Assembly (NCBI RefSeq): GCF_014200805.1 | Contig: NZ_JACHDB010000002.1 | Location: 620,001 to 684,000 of the forward strand | DNA length: 64,000 bases | From: Nocardiopsis composta | GTDB taxonomy: Bacteria; Actinomycetota; Actinomycetes; Streptosporangiales; Streptosporangiaceae | Direction of reading: 5' to 3' | Part shown: one piece after another, positions 1 to 9,255 of the stretch | Numbering within the stretch: position 1 is the first letter of the stretch | How the letters are laid out: each line of letters starts with the position of its first letter | Notes under the pieces: generated by a model | Databases searched by the model: none | The model's input: the letters and a program-made list of their open reading frames with translations, nothing else | Told to the model about the DNA's origin: nothing | Translations under genes and position numbers: made by a program

Positions 1-114
1 TCCCGGGCAGGAGGAGCGGAGGGGGAGCCGGGCCCCGGCGTGCAGGGCGGCGGACCGGCGGAGCGGCGGCGCGCAGCGCCTCCGAGCAGGGGCCGAATAT
101 GGCACATTGGGGGT

Positions 115-474
115 GTGAACGAGAACGACAACCGCATCGACGCCCTGGTCGGCGACTGGATGACCGTCAAGGACGCCGCGGCCGCCCTCAACGTCTCCCC
201 GAACAGGATCAAGCAGTTCATCCGGGACCACCGCCTCGTCGGCGTGAAGCGCGGCGGCGAGCTGCGGATCCCGGCGGCCTTCATCTCCGGCGGCGACGTC
301 CTCAAGGGCCTGCCGGGCACCCTCACCGTGCTGGCCGACTGCGGCTTCGCCGAAGAAGAGGCGCTGGACTGGCTGTTCACCCCGGACGAGACGCTGCCCG
401 GGGCGCCGATCGACGCGCTGGCGCAGAACCGGGGCACCGAGGTGCGCCGCCGGGCGCAGGCGCTGGCCCTCTGA
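115..474 (+). CDS. Rv2175c-family DNA-binding protein
   Basis: A 119-residue protein that aligns by eye with the mycobacterial Rv2175c family, a winged-helix-like DNA-binding protein known in M. tuberculosis as a substrate of kinase PknL. The signs are the early MTVKDAAAALNVS helix-turn-helix segment, KRGGELRIPAAF, LPGTLTVLADCGF, the LFTPDETL motif and the closing IDALAQ...VRRRAQALAL tail typical of the family. The frame is open further upstream to 40, but homology begins at the GTG at 115. A possible -10 (CACATT, 103-108) lies six bases before it, so the mRNA may be leaderless. It converges on the MFS gene. DNA binding is inferred from the family; the target is unknown. Confidence 0.85.
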   Translation: MNENDNRIDALVGDWMTVKDAAAALNVSPNRIKQFIRDHRLVGVKRGGELRIPAAFISGGDVLKGLPGTLTVLADCGFAEEEALDWLFTPDETLPGAPIDALAQNRGTEVRRRAQALAL

Positions 475-511
475 CACCGGTCCCGCCGCGGTCCGGCCGC
501 GGCCTCCCCGG

Positions 512-538
512 GCCGGGGCGGACGCGCTCCGCCCCGGC
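512..538. terminator. Bidirectional hairpin terminator
   Basis: Perfect 11-bp GC stem (512-522 with 528-538) and a 5-nt loop between the convergent Rv2175c-like and MFS genes. There is no U tract, as is usual in actinomycetes. Confidence 0.6.
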
Positions 539-546
539 TCCGGGCC

Positions 547-1746
547 TCACCCGCGCCGCCGCTCCGCCCAGAGCAGCAGCAGCAGCGCCGGCGCGAGCAG
601 CGCGGCGCCCAGGTAGCCCAGCTGGGCCGGCTCCAGCCAGGCCAGCGCCGCGCCGCCGGTGATCCCGCCCAGCGACATCCCGCCGTACAGTGCGGAGCTG
701 TTCAGGCCGATCAGCACCGGTGCCGCGGGCGGGTCGACCGCGATCGCCCGCTGCTGCTGCGGCACGGCCACCAGCCAGCCGAACCCGCCGTAGAGCAGCA
801 TCCAGGCGAACGCGCCGGGCAGCGTCGCGGCGGCCGGCTCGACCAGCAGGAAGAGCGCGATCAGCACCGGCAGCGCGACCAGCATCACGGTGCGCGGCCC
901 GCGGGCGTCGGAGGCCCGCCCGGCGGCCAGGTTGCCGGCCACCGAGGCCAGCCCCCACACCCACAGCAGCGCCGCGCCGACCGCCCCGCCCCCGGTGACC
1001 GGGGCGAACACCGGGGCGATGTAGGCGAACACGGTGAAGCTCCCCCAGAAGACGAGCAGGGTCTGCGCGGTGACCGCCAGCAGCCGGGGGCGGCCCAGCG
1101 CGCGCATCCGCTCGGCGAGGCCGGCGGAGGGGAGCCGGACCCCGCCGGGCAGCAGCGCCATCCCGGCCAGTGCGACCAGTGCGGTGAGCGCCACCATCCA
1201 CAGCGCCGCGCGCCAGCCCAGCGCGGTGCCGAGCCAGGTGCCCAGCGGCACCCCCAGGGCGGTGGCCGCGGTCATCCCGCCGACCACCACCGCCATCGCC
1301 CGCCCCTGGAACCGCGGCGGGCTGAGCACGGACGCCATCACCGCGGCGTTGGGCGTGTAGACCGCGGCCCCCGCCGCGGCCACGGCGCGCGAGGCGATCA
1401 GCACCCCGAAGGAGGGGGCGAGGGCGCCGGCGGCGCTGCCGGCGGTGAACAGCACCAGCCCGCCGACGAGCACCGCGCGGCGGTCCATCCGCCCGGTGAG
1501 CGCGCCCAGCACCGGGGCGAGTACGGCGTAGGCGAGCGCGTAGGCGGTCACCGCCTGCCCGGCGGCGCCGGTGCCGACACCGAGGCCCTCGGCGATCTCC
1601 GGCAGCACGCCGGAGGTGACGAAGGTCGCGGTGCCCATCGCGAACGCGCCGGCGGCCAGCGGCAGGATGCGCATGACGGAGTAGTCCTGCGGGGGCTCCG
1701 GCGGAGTGGCGGCGCCGGAGGAGGAAGCGGGCGAGGAGGTGGCCAT
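547..1746 (-). CDS. MFS transporter, multidrug-efflux type
   Basis: A 399-residue major facilitator with about 12 hydrophobic helices. The loop 2-3 signature is seen as GALTGRMDRRAVLVGG, and helix 4 to 5 carries ASRAVAAAGAAVYTPNAAVMA, a layout close to the Cmx/AraJ-like drug-efflux branch. The frame is open 17 codons further upstream, but ATG 1746 starts the normal cytoplasmic N-terminus and leaves the divergent operator outside the gene. It is transcribed divergently from an ArsR-type regulator, the usual arrangement for a substrate-inducible exporter. The substrate cannot be read from the sequence; export of a small hydrophobic toxicant is the family-level guess. Confidence 0.85.
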   Translation of the reverse strand: MATSSPASSSGAATPPEPPQDYSVMRILPLAAGAFAMGTATFVTSGVLPEIAEGLGVGTGAAGQAVTAYALAYAVLAPVLGALTGRMDRRAVLVGGLVLFTAGSAAGALAPSFGVLIASRAVAAAGAAVYTPNAAVMASVLSPPRFQGRAMAVVVGGMTAATALGVPLGTWLGTALGWRAALWMVALTALVALAGMALLPGGVRLPSAGLAERMRALGRPRLLAVTAQTLLVFWGSFTVFAYIAPVFAPVTGGGAVGAALLWVWGLASVAGNLAAGRASDARGPRTVMLVALPVLIALFLLVEPAAATLPGAFAWMLLYGGFGWLVAVPQQQRAIAVDPPAAPVLIGLNSSALYGGMSLGGITGGAALAWLEPAQLGYLGAALLAPALLLLLWAERRRG

Positions 1747-1774
1747 GCCGGACTCCGTAATCGTTGGATGGGTG

Positions 1775-1819
1775 TCAAACGATTCGAAGGCTGGCATGAT
1801 GGTTTGAAGATTGTCAAAC
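1775..1819. promoter_or_regulatory. Divergent operator of MFS and ArsR genes
   Basis: GTTTGA (1802-1807), six bases, TCAAAC (1814-1819) form an 18-bp inverted repeat. A further TCAAAC lies at 1775-1780. The cluster sits between the two divergent starts, where the ArsR-type protein would control both genes. The site is seen; its use is inferred. Confidence 0.5.
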
Positions 1820-1846
1820 TATTCTGCGGGGGCGACCGTGGAGCCC

Positions 1847-2239
1847 ATGTCCCGACTTCCCCAACCGGACCGCGCCGAGCTGCGGCTCTCCGCCGTCCTG
1901 GACGCCCTGTCCGATCCCGTGCGGCTGCGCCTGCTCGCCGACCTCACCGCCGGCGGCATCGAGGTCGACACCGAGCGCAGCTGCGCGGCCGAGGCGTGGA
2001 GCGTCACGGTGCACAAGTCCACGCTTTCGCACCATTTCAAGGTGTTGCGGGAGGCCGGGGTGATCAGCACCCGGGCCGTGGGGCGGAACCGGTGGATCCG
2101 GCTGCGCCGCGAGGACCTGGAGGCGCGCTTCCCCGGTCTGCTCGGCGCGGTGCTGGCCGCGCTGCCCGAGGAACTGGAGCGGGCCGGGGCGCCCCGGCCG
2201 GAGGGGGGCGGCGGGCAGGCCGCTAATCTGGCCCGATGA
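1847..2239 (+). CDS. ArsR-family winged-helix regulator
   Basis: A 130-residue DNA-binding regulator. The winged helix runs from [16 protein letters not shown] through the recognition helix [18 protein letters not shown] to the wing [14 protein letters not shown]. There is no cluster of cysteines such as metal-sensing ArsR proteins carry, so a non-metal inducer is likely. ATG 1847 is preferred over the upstream TTG at 1811, which would place the operator inside the gene. Divergence from the MFS gene suggests it represses that exporter and itself. Its stop overlaps the thiE start (ATGA), so thiE is probably co-translated with it, an unusual partner. Confidence 0.85.
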   Translation: MSRLPQPDRAELRLSAVLDALSDPVRLRLLADLTAGGIEVDTERSCAAEAWSVTVHKSTLSHHFKVLREAGVISTRAVGRNRWIRLRREDLEARFPGLLGAVLAALPEELERAGAPRPEGGGGQAANLAR

Positions 2240-2898
2240 GCCAGCCGCAGAGCCTGCGCGAGCGCCTGGAGGGCGCCCGCCTCTACCTGTGCACCGACGC
2301 CCGGAGCGAGCGGGGCGACCTCGAGGAGTTCCTGGACGCCGCCCTCGCCGGCGGCGTGGACATCGTCCAGCTCCGGGACAAGGGCCTGGAGGCCCGCCAG
2401 GAGCTGGAGGCGCTGGAGGTGATGCGCGCGGTGTGCGAGCGGCACGGCGCGCTGCTGTCGGTCAACGACCGCGCCGACGTCGCCTTCGCCGCCCGCGCCG
2501 ACGTGCTGCACCTGGGCCAGAACGACCTCCCGGTGCGCTACGCCCGGGAGATCATCGGCGAGGAGCCGCTGATCGGCCGCTCCAACAACACCGCCGAGGC
2601 GGCCGCCGCGTCCGCAGCGGAGAAGGGCGTCGACTACTTCTGCACCGGCCCCACCTGGGCCACCCCGACCAAGCCGGGCCGCCCCGCGGCCGGCCTGGAA
2701 CTGGTCCGCCGCGCCGCCGAGCTCGCCGGCGACCGCCCCTGGTTCGCGATCGGCGGCATCGACCTCGCCAACCTCGACGAGGTCCTCGCCGCGGGCGCCC
2801 GCCGCGTGGTGGTGGTCCGCGCCATCACCCAGGCCGACGACCCCCGGGCCGCGGCCGCCGAGTTCTCCCGCCGCCTCGCCGAGGCGTCCCGCTCCTAG
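2236..2898 (+). CDS. thiE: Thiamine-phosphate synthase
   Basis: A 220-residue TIM-barrel enzyme that joins the thiazole phosphate and the hydroxymethylpyrimidine pyrophosphate to make thiamine monophosphate. Visible motifs in order: IVQLRDKG (pyrophosphate/Mg region), [41 protein letters not shown] (thiazole phosphate-binding loop) and [11 protein letters not shown]. The start codon overlaps the stop of the ArsR-type regulator by four bases, so it is translationally coupled to it. No other thiamine genes or TPP riboswitch are nearby. Function is secure from the motifs; the reason for the link to a drug-efflux regulator is not clear. Confidence 0.93.
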   Translation: MSQPQSLRERLEGARLYLCTDARSERGDLEEFLDAALAGGVDIVQLRDKGLEARQELEALEVMRAVCERHGALLSVNDRADVAFAARADVLHLGQNDLPVRYAREIIGEEPLIGRSNNTAEAAAASAAEKGVDYFCTGPTWATPTKPGRPAAGLELVRRAAELAGDRPWFAIGGIDLANLDEVLAAGARRVVVVRAITQADDPRAAAAEFSRRLAEASRS

Positions 2899-2899
2899 C

Positions 2900-2932
2900 G
2901 TCCTGAGCCGCTGTTCCGACGCGGGTCCCGGG
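2900..2932 (+). repeat. Degenerate copy of intergenic hairpin repeat
   Basis: Begins GTCCTGAG two bases after the thiE stop and matches about 22 of the first 28 bases of the repeat at 63132-63164, but lacks the closing TCAGGAC arm. A third, decayed copy is the simplest reading. Confidence 0.35.
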
Positions 2933-3374
2933 AGCGGAGCCTCCCCCCCCCCCCCGGGGGAGCGGCATCCCCCGGGGGTGCCGCCGCGGGCCGGCGGGGA
3001 AGCGCGGGCCGGCGCCTCAAAGACCGCTGGACGCGGCCGGCCGCCCGCCGTCCCGGCCGCAAGGGGCGGGCGGGGGAGCGGGGAAGTCCATGGCGGCCGC
3101 GCCGTGCGGGCCGGCCCCGGGCCGGGCGGTGCGCACGGCGCGGCCGCCCGCGGGGGCGGGCGCGAGACTCCCCGGTGAGGTCGCCGCAGGGGTCTCCGCC
3201 CCGCCGGCCGGGGCGGTGGGCCGCTCGCGGCTCGGGACGACCCGTGCACACCTCTTCCTAACACTGTTAGGTAACGATCGCGGCCACCGTCTTCACCGCC
3301 GCGGGCGCGTCTCCTAGTTTCAGTGGCACCCATCACACCGGCGCAGGCCGGGCGGCGACGAGGGGGACATGCGC
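2933..3374. other. Intergenic region with C12 tract
   Basis: No credible gene. It contains a run of 12 C (2944-2955) followed directly by five G, GC-rich filler, and the palindrome at 3257-3271 described separately. A GAGGGGG ribosome-binding site lies at 3360-3366. Confidence 0.6.
3257..3271. promoter_or_regulatory. Palindromic operator before acyl-CoA ligase
   Basis: CCTAACA-C-TGTTAGG is a perfect 7-bp inverted repeat about 100 bp upstream of the acyl-CoA ligase start, in an otherwise GC-saturated region. The geometry suits a TetR-type repressor of fatty-acid genes; the regulator is not in the window. Confidence 0.5.
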
Positions 3375-5000
3375 ATGCGCAGCACCATGCAGGACGTACC
3401 GCTGTCGATCGGAGACCTGGTCCGCTACGGGACCACCGTGCACGGCGACGCCCAGGTCGTCACCTGGACCGGGGGCGAACCCCGGCGGGCGACCTTCCGG
3501 GAGGTCGGGCGGAGGGCGGCGCGGCTCGCGCACGCCCTGCGCGAGCTGGGGGTCACCGGCGACCAGCGGGTGGCCACCTTCCAGTGGAACAACCAGGAGC
3601 ACCTGGAGGCCTACTTCGCGGTGCCCGCGATGCGCGCGGTGCTGCACACGCTCAACATCCGGCTCCATCCCGCGCAGATCGCCTACATCGCGAACCACGC
3701 CGAGGACCACGTGGTCATCGTCGACGCCAGCCTGCTGCCGCTGTTCGAGCCGCTGCTGCCCCGGCTGACCACGGTCCGGCACGTGATCGTGGCCGGCGGC
3801 GACCCCGGCGGGCTGGCCGCCGAGGGCGTCCGGGTGCACCGCTACGAGGAGCTCATCGCCGACCGGCCGGACACCTTCGACTGGCCCTCCGGCGACGAGC
3901 GGGACGCCGCGGCCATGTGCTACACCTCCGGCACCACCGGCGACCCCAAGGGCGTCGCCTACAGCCACCGCTCCATCTGGCTGCACTCCATGCAGGTCTG
4001 CATGACCGACGGCAAAGGGCTGCGCCAGTCCGACAGCGCGCTGGCCGTGGTGCCCATGTTCCACGCCATGTCCTGGGGGCTGCCCTACGCCGCGCTGATG
4101 GTCGGTGCCTCGCTGCTGCTCACCGACCGCTTCCTGCAGCCCGCCGCGCTCGCCGACATGGTCCAGGCCGAGCGGCCGACGCTCGCCGCCGCGGTGCCCA
4201 CCATCTGGCAGGGCCTGCTGCAGGAGCTGGAGGCCCGGCCGCGCGACATGTCCTCGCTGCGCAACGTGGTCGTCGGCGGCTCCGCCTGCCCGCCCGCGCT
4301 GATGCAGCGCTTCGAGGAGCTGTGCGGGGTGGCGGTGGTGCACGCCTGGGGCATGACCGAGACCTCGCCGCTGGGCAGCGTGGCCAACCCGCCGGCCGGC
4401 TCGGAGGGCGAGGAGCGCTGGTCCTACCGGCTCTCCCAGGGCCGGCTGCCCGCCTCGGTGCAGGCCCGGCTGGTCGGCGACGGCGGCGCCGAGGTGCCGC
4501 ACGACGGGAAGAGCGTCGGCGAGCTCCTGGTGCGCGGCCCGTGGATCACCGGCTCCTACCACCGGGACCCGGCGCCGGACAAGTTCGAGGACGGCTGGCT
4601 GCGCACCGGCGATGTCGGCTCGCTGAGCCCGGACGGGTTCCTCCGCCTCACCGACCGGGCCAAGGACGTGATCAAGTCCGGCGGGGAGTGGATCTCCTCG
4701 GTGGAACTGGAGAACCAGGTCATGGGGCACCCGGCGGTCGCCGAGGCCGCGGTCGTCGCGGTGCCCGACCCGCGCTGGGACGAGCGGCCGCTGGCGGCGG
4801 TCGTGCTCGCCGAGGGCGCCTCGGCCGACGCCGCCGAGCTCCGCGCCTTCCTGGCCGACCGGGTGGCCCGCTGGCAGCTGCCCGAGCGGTGGGCCTTCAT
4901 CGACGAGGTGCCCAAGACCAGCGTCGGCAAGTACGACAAGAAGGCCCTGCGCGCCCGGTACGCGGAGGGGGAGCTGAAGGTCGTCGAGGCCCGGGACTGA
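3375..5000 (+). CDS. Fatty-acid--CoA ligase (AMP-forming)
   Basis: A 541-residue ANL-superfamily enzyme that activates a carboxylic acid with ATP and transfers it to CoA. Core motifs are present: AMCYTSGTTGDPKGV (P-loop-like A3), HAWGMTETSPLG (A5), WLRTGDVGSLSPDGFL (A7), DRAKDVIKSGGEWIS (A8) and the C-terminal PKTSVGKYDKKALR with the catalytic lysine (A10). The N-terminus STMQDVPLSI is typical of the medium/long-chain AlkK-like group. ATG 3375 is chosen over 3369 because the GAGGGGG site at 3360-3366 is eight bases from it. It stands alone on the plus strand, converging on an NmrA-type gene. Chain-length preference is not decidable here. Confidence 0.88.
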   Translation: MRSTMQDVPLSIGDLVRYGTTVHGDAQVVTWTGGEPRRATFREVGRRAARLAHALRELGVTGDQRVATFQWNNQEHLEAYFAVPAMRAVLHTLNIRLHPAQIAYIANHAEDHVVIVDASLLPLFEPLLPRLTTVRHVIVAGGDPGGLAAEGVRVHRYEELIADRPDTFDWPSGDERDAAAMCYTSGTTGDPKGVAYSHRSIWLHSMQVCMTDGKGLRQSDSALAVVPMFHAMSWGLPYAALMVGASLLLTDRFLQPAALADMVQAERPTLAAAVPTIWQGLLQELEARPRDMSSLRNVVVGGSACPPALMQRFEELCGVAVVHAWGMTETSPLGSVANPPAGSEGEERWSYRLSQGRLPASVQARLVGDGGAEVPHDGKSVGELLVRGPWITGSYHRDPAPDKFEDGWLRTGDVGSLSPDGFLRLTDRAKDVIKSGGEWISSVELENQVMGHPAVAEAAVVAVPDPRWDERPLAAVVLAEGASADAAELRAFLADRVARWQLPERWAFIDEVPKTSVGKYDKKALRARYAEGELKVVEARD

Positions 5001-5052
5001 GCCGGCCGCCGCACCGGGCGGGGCGGGCGCACGGTCCCGCGGGTTCTCCCGG

Positions 5053-5937
5053 CTAGGTGTCCACGTGCGACAGGGCGCTGGGGTGGCGGCGCAGGAAGCC
5101 CTCGATGGTCTGCGCGGGGTGGCCGGTGATGTCGGGGACGGCGGGGGAGACGGTGTCCAGCTCGCCGGCGGCGATCGCCGCGTAGGAGCTGGCCCACCCC
5201 TCGATCTCCCACTCCTCGGCGCCCGATGCGCGGCGCGAGGCCAGCGCCTCCTCCCAGGTCTCCGGGACGTAGCGGACGGTCTTGCCGGTGAGCACGGACA
5301 GGCGCCGCACGGTCTCGCCCAGGGTGACGGCTTCGGGGCCGGTCAGGTCGTAGGTGCGGCCATCGTGCACGCCGGGGGAGAGCAGCACCTCCGCGGCGAC
5401 GTCGGCGATGTCGTCCCGGGACACCCAGGCGGCCCGGCCGCTGCCGGCCGGGCCGCGCACCACGCCGGCCGGGTCGACCCAGCGCGGCAGCAGGTCCAGA
5501 TAGAGGCTGGGGCGGAGGAAGGTGTGCTCCACACCGGTCGTCCTGATGTGCGCCTCGGTGAAGAAGTGGTCCCGGGCGAAGGTGAAGACCGCGGCCGGCC
5601 CCGCGCTGAGGAAGGACAGGTAGACGATCCGGGAGACGCCCGCCGCCACCGCCGCGTCGACCGCCGCGATGTGCCGGTCCACCCGGTCGGCCGACTCCGT
5701 GGCCGAGACGAGGAAGAGCGTCTGCGCGCCGCGCAGCGCCCGCTCCATGCTGCGCGCGTCCTCGTAGGCGGCCATCGAGGCGGACGCCTCCGGCAGCTCC
5801 GGGGCCCGGTTGAGGTCCCGGACGATGAGCCGCTGCGCGGCGCCCTTCCGGGCCAGCCGCGCGGCCACCCGGCCCCCGACGGCACCGGTGGCCCCGGTGA
5901 CCGCGATGGTGTGCGTTATTGCCTGATCGTCACCCAT
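5053..5937 (-). CDS. NmrA-like NAD(P)-binding reductase
   Basis: A 294-residue atypical short-chain dehydrogenase. The N-terminus has the dinucleotide-binding signature AVTGATGAVGGRVAARL; further on are IVYLSFLSAG and RPSLYLDLLPRW, and a C-terminal half with SRDDIADVAAEVL and YDLTGPEAVTLGE, all typical of the NmrA/SDR_a5 group that includes quinone reductases and redox-sensing proteins. The classical SDR YxxxK pair is not evident, so catalysis is uncertain. ATG 5937 gives the usual short N-terminus; an in-frame ATG at 5946 is possible. Monocistronic, 47 bp upstream of the DUF418 stop on the same strand. Confidence 0.8.
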   Translation of the reverse strand: MGDDQAITHTIAVTGATGAVGGRVAARLARKGAAQRLIVRDLNRAPELPEASASMAAYEDARSMERALRGAQTLFLVSATESADRVDRHIAAVDAAVAAGVSRIVYLSFLSAGPAAVFTFARDHFFTEAHIRTTGVEHTFLRPSLYLDLLPRWVDPAGVVRGPAGSGRAAWVSRDDIADVAAEVLLSPGVHDGRTYDLTGPEAVTLGETVRRLSVLTGKTVRYVPETWEEALASRRASGAEEWEIEGWASSYAAIAAGELDTVSPAVPDITGHPAQTIEGFLRRHPSALSHVDT

Positions 5938-5984
5938 GCTCGACATTGTCACCGGAACCCGCGCTCGGCGCACGAACCGGGTGC

Positions 5985-7247
5985 TCAGCGCGTCGCGCCG
6001 GAGGCGCGGCCGGGCTCGGCGGAGGCCGGCCGGCGGTAGGCGAGCCGGCGCAGCGCCGCCTCGGCCGGTCCGCGGCGGCCGGCCCGCTCCAGCCACCAGG
6101 CGAGCAGCACCGTGGCCAGCCACACGCCGACGGCGAACAGCGCCATGGCGGCGCTGCCGAACACGCCGCCCAGCCCCAGCCCCCAGGCGGACAGCAGCGG
6201 CGCGCACAGTACCGACTGGGCGAGGTAGCAGGTCAGCGACCGCTTGCCCACCGCGGTGACCGCGCCGCTCACCGGCCCCGGCCGCCGGCCGCGCAGCCCA
6301 GCGCCGATCAGGCCGAACAGGGCGACGTAGCCGATGCCGCAGGCCAGCCCGGTGACCGGCTGGGTGAGCGCGAAGATCCAGTCGGCGTTGTCCGGCACGC
6401 CCAGTACGCCGGTGTGGTCGAGGGCGTGCGGGAGGCCGCCGAGCCAGCCGACGGCGATGCCGGCCGCCGCGGTGGTCCGGAGCAGCCGGAGGTGGTTCCA
6501 CGGCTCCTCCAGGATCCGGCGGCGCGCGGCCCAGAAGGCCAGCAGGATCGCCACCGGGACGGTCAGCCCGAGCAGCCCTTGGGCCAGGACGATCACCGGC
6601 CAGACGGAGAGGCGCAGCACCGCCGCGTGCAGCGGGTCCTCCTCACTGGCGCTGGCGGTCGCGAAGGCGGTCGGCTCCAGGCCCTCCGCCGCGGGCGCGC
6701 CGGAGGCGGCGGCGAAGTAGGCGCCGATCGCCCCCAGGACCGCCATGGCGACCAGCAGGCCGGTGCCGATCCCGGCCCACACCAGCAGCGTGCGGTCGGC
6801 GCGGCGGATGAACAGCCAGGCCAGCACCAGCCCGGCGAGCCCGTAGGCGCCCAGCACGTCGCCGGCGAACAGCAGCAGCGCGTGCACGGCACCGAAGGCC
6901 AGCAGCCACAGGTTGCGCCGGCGCAGCAGCGCCAGCGCGTCCCGCTCGGAGGCCCCGGCGGCCCGCTGCCGGGCGAGGACCTGCACCATCCCGTAGCCGA
7001 ACAGGAACGCGAACATCGGATAGACCCGCAGGTCCACACCGGTGATGATGACGGCCTGGACCACGCGGTCGAGCACCGAGCCGTCGGTCGGGTGGAAGCC
7101 GACCGAGCCGTACTCCCGCCCCCACAGGTAGAAGGGGGTGTTGGCGAGCGCGATCAGCAGCAGCATGGCGCCCCGGGCCAGGTCGGGGGCGAGGGCCCGC
7201 TCCCCGGTGCGCACCGGGCCGCGCAGCGGTGTCCGGGTGTCGTCCAT
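5985..7247 (-). CDS. DUF418 membrane protein
   Basis: A 420-residue polytopic membrane protein of the DUF418 family. It opens with LAPDLARGAMLLLIALAN, has MFAFLFGYGMVQVLARQRAAG early on, and ends in the hallmark C-terminal DUF418 block beginning VGKRSLTCYLAQSVLCAP. About ten hydrophobic helices are visible. ATG 7247 is chosen because AGGGAGG is eight bases before it; the GTG two codons earlier is too close. Function of the family is unknown. A second DUF418 gene lies at 34144-35415. The upstream 838 bp are non-coding. Confidence 0.85.
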   Translation of the reverse strand: MDDTRTPLRGPVRTGERALAPDLARGAMLLLIALANTPFYLWGREYGSVGFHPTDGSVLDRVVQAVIITGVDLRVYPMFAFLFGYGMVQVLARQRAAGASERDALALLRRRNLWLLAFGAVHALLLFAGDVLGAYGLAGLVLAWLFIRRADRTLLVWAGIGTGLLVAMAVLGAIGAYFAAASGAPAAEGLEPTAFATASASEEDPLHAAVLRLSVWPVIVLAQGLLGLTVPVAILLAFWAARRRILEEPWNHLRLLRTTAAAGIAVGWLGGLPHALDHTGVLGVPDNADWIFALTQPVTGLACGIGYVALFGLIGAGLRGRRPGPVSGAVTAVGKRSLTCYLAQSVLCAPLLSAWGLGLGGVFGSAAMALFAVGVWLATVLLAWWLERAGRRGPAEAALRRLAYRRPASAEPGRASGATR

Positions 7248-8085
7248 GGCCACGGCCTCCCTGCGGGCGGCGGCGGGCGGCCGACCTGCCCTCGATCATC
7301 CCCCGCCCACCGGAGGGCGGGCATCCGCCGGGAGAGGGAACCGCGGCCCTCCTCCGGGGGAGTCCCCGGCCTCCTCCGCGAGAAGGAGCCGTCCTCCGCC
7401 GCCGGGGGAGCGGACCCCGGTGCGGTTCGGCGGGCGCCCCCGGCGGGGCCGGGCGAGCGCCGGTACGGCGGCGCCGGGCCCCGGAGGCCGCCGGCGGGCG
7501 GTACCCCGGCTCGGCCCGCGAGGCGGCCGTCCCGCCCGGGGCGGCGTCCCGCGCTCCCTTCCCCGCCCACCGGTGGCGAAGCCGCCCTGCACCGGGCCCG
7601 CCCCCGTGCCCACCCGCGATGCGGCGCCACCTCGTCGAGCCCGGCGCCGCCGTCTTCCCCGGTCCCCTTCCCGGCCGGATGGAAAGGCTCTGCCCGCGAC
7701 GGGCCGGACAAAGACGGCACCGCAGAGCCCGACGCCATCGAAGACGGCACACCACCCGCCCCTCCCGCAGCCGGGGCCGCGGGGACGTCGGCGGCGGTGC
7801 ACGGCCGGCCACCGCCCCGCCCCTGCAGCCGGGGTGCCGGGGCGGCAGGGGCGGCGCACGGCCCGCTGCGGGGCGCCGGCAGCGGTCGCGGCGGCGTTCA
7901 GGTCCGGGCCGCTGCTCCTGCCCGCCCCGCCGGTCCCGCGGCCCGGTGCCGGAGGCGCGGTCAGGGCCGGGAAGAACGGCAGGCCTGAGCTCGACGGAGT
8001 GGGCCCCACCCCAGGGGCGCGGCAGTGCGGGGCGCTGCACCGAGGGCGGGCGCGGGCCGGCCCGGGGAGGGCCGGCCGCCCGGCC
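7248..8085. other. Long non-coding GC-rich gap
   Basis: 838 bp between the starts/ends of two minus-strand genes. Open frames exist on both strands but are only Arg/Pro/Gly-rich translations of GC-rich DNA, without ribosome-binding sites or recognisable motifs. Two imperfect repeats of a CGGGG(T)GCCGGGG-type string occur near 7780-7865. I see no gene or RNA here. Confidence 0.5.
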
Positions 8086-9156
8086 TCAGAACTTGCGGGC
8101 GGTGGCGGCGACGATCAGGTCGGCCAGGGCGGAGCGGGCCTCGGGGGCGATCAGGTCGCTCTCCAGGGCCTCGGTGGCCTGGGCGACGTGGTCGTCGATC
8201 CGGCGCTCGCAGGCGGCCAGCGCGCCGGAGTCCTCGGCGAGGCCGCCCATCCAGGCGATGGTCTCGGCGGACAGGTCGGGGTCGCCCAGTCGGCGGCGGA
8301 ACTCGGCGGCGTCGGCCGCGCCGGCCCGGGCGAGCGTCTCGGCGACGAGCACGGTGCGCTTGCCCTCGCGCAGGTCGTCGCCGGCCGGCTTGCCGGTCCG
8401 CTCCGGGTCGCCGAACACGCCGAGCAGGTCGTCGCGGAGCTGGAAGGCCAGGCCCAGCGGGCGGCCGTAGGCGGTGTAGACGGGGGCCAGGTCGTCGTAG
8501 CGGCCGGCCAGCGCCGCGCCCAGGTGCAGCGGGCGCTCCACGGTGTACTTGGCGGACTTGTAGTCCATCACCCGCAGCGCGGCCTCCACCGCCTCCCCGT
8601 CGCGCACCTGCTCCAGGGTGTCCAGGTACTGGCCGGCCATCACCTCGGTGCGCATCGCGTCGAACGGGCGGCGGCCGGCCGCCAGCGCCTCCGCGGGCAG
8701 CCCGCTGCCCTGGTACATCTCGTCCGACCAGGCCAGGCAGAGGTCGCCGATGAGGATGGCGGCGCCCCGGCCGAACTCCTCGGCGGCCCCGCTCCACCCG
8801 GAGTCGCGGTGCAGCCCGGCGATCCGCCGGTGGGTGGAGGGCAGGCCCCGCCGGGTGTCGCTGTTGTCGATGACGTCGTCGTGGATCAGCGCGCACGCCT
8901 GGAGCAGCTCCAGGGAGGCCGCCGCGGTGAAGATCTCCGGCACGTCGGTGCCGCCGGCCCCGCGCCAGCCCCAGAAGCAGAAGGCCGGGCGGAGCCGCTT
9001 GCCCCCGGTGAGCATGGCCTCCAGCGCGTCGGCGGCCGGCGCCAGCTCGGCCCCGATCTCCAGCAGCCGGGCCCGGTGCTCCTGGACGAAGCGGGCGAGC
9101 GCGGCGTCCACGGCGGGTCGGACATAGGAGACAGGGGAGGAAAGCGAGGAGGTCAT
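8086..9156 (-). CDS. Polyprenyl (geranylgeranyl-type) diphosphate synthase
   Basis: A 356-residue trans-isoprenyl diphosphate synthase that extends allylic diphosphates with IPP for menaquinone, carotenoid or other terpenoid use. The substrate-binding GGKRLRPAF, first aspartate-rich motif [15 protein letters not shown] and second aspartate-rich motif [13 protein letters not shown] are intact, as are the [14 protein letters not shown] and GKRTVL segments. Small residues before the first DDxxD suggest a C20 or longer product, which is inference. It starts with ATG 9156 and is divergent from metF. No other terpenoid genes are next to it. Confidence 0.9.
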   Translation of the reverse strand: MTSSLSSPVSYVRPAVDAALARFVQEHRARLLEIGAELAPAADALEAMLTGGKRLRPAFCFWGWRGAGGTDVPEIFTAAASLELLQACALIHDDVIDNSDTRRGLPSTHRRIAGLHRDSGWSGAAEEFGRGAAILIGDLCLAWSDEMYQGSGLPAEALAAGRRPFDAMRTEVMAGQYLDTLEQVRDGEAVEAALRVMDYKSAKYTVERPLHLGAALAGRYDDLAPVYTAYGRPLGLAFQLRDDLLGVFGDPERTGKPAGDDLREGKRTVLVAETLARAGAADAAEFRRRLGDPDLSAETIAWMGGLAEDSGALAACERRIDDHVAQATEALESDLIAPEARSALADLIVAATARKF

Positions 9157-9241
9157 ACCGGAAGGGTATCGGGCGCGTGAGCAGGCGGATAACGGCCCTG
9201 CGGAACCCGGCTCCGCGCGATGCCCACCGAACCGGTGGGCT

Positions 9242-9255
9242 TAGAGTGGGGGCCA
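9242..9255 (+). promoter_or_regulatory. Leaderless metF promoter
   Basis: TAGAGT (9242-9247) is a good -10 element, and the metF ATG follows seven bases later. Transcription would begin at or beside the start codon. Confidence 0.55.

Noticed and set aside
7296-8040. Long open frames on both strands of the 7248-8085 gap
   Set aside because: They are Arg/Pro/Gly-rich in all frames, the expected result of stop-poor GC-rich DNA, and lack starts and motifs.
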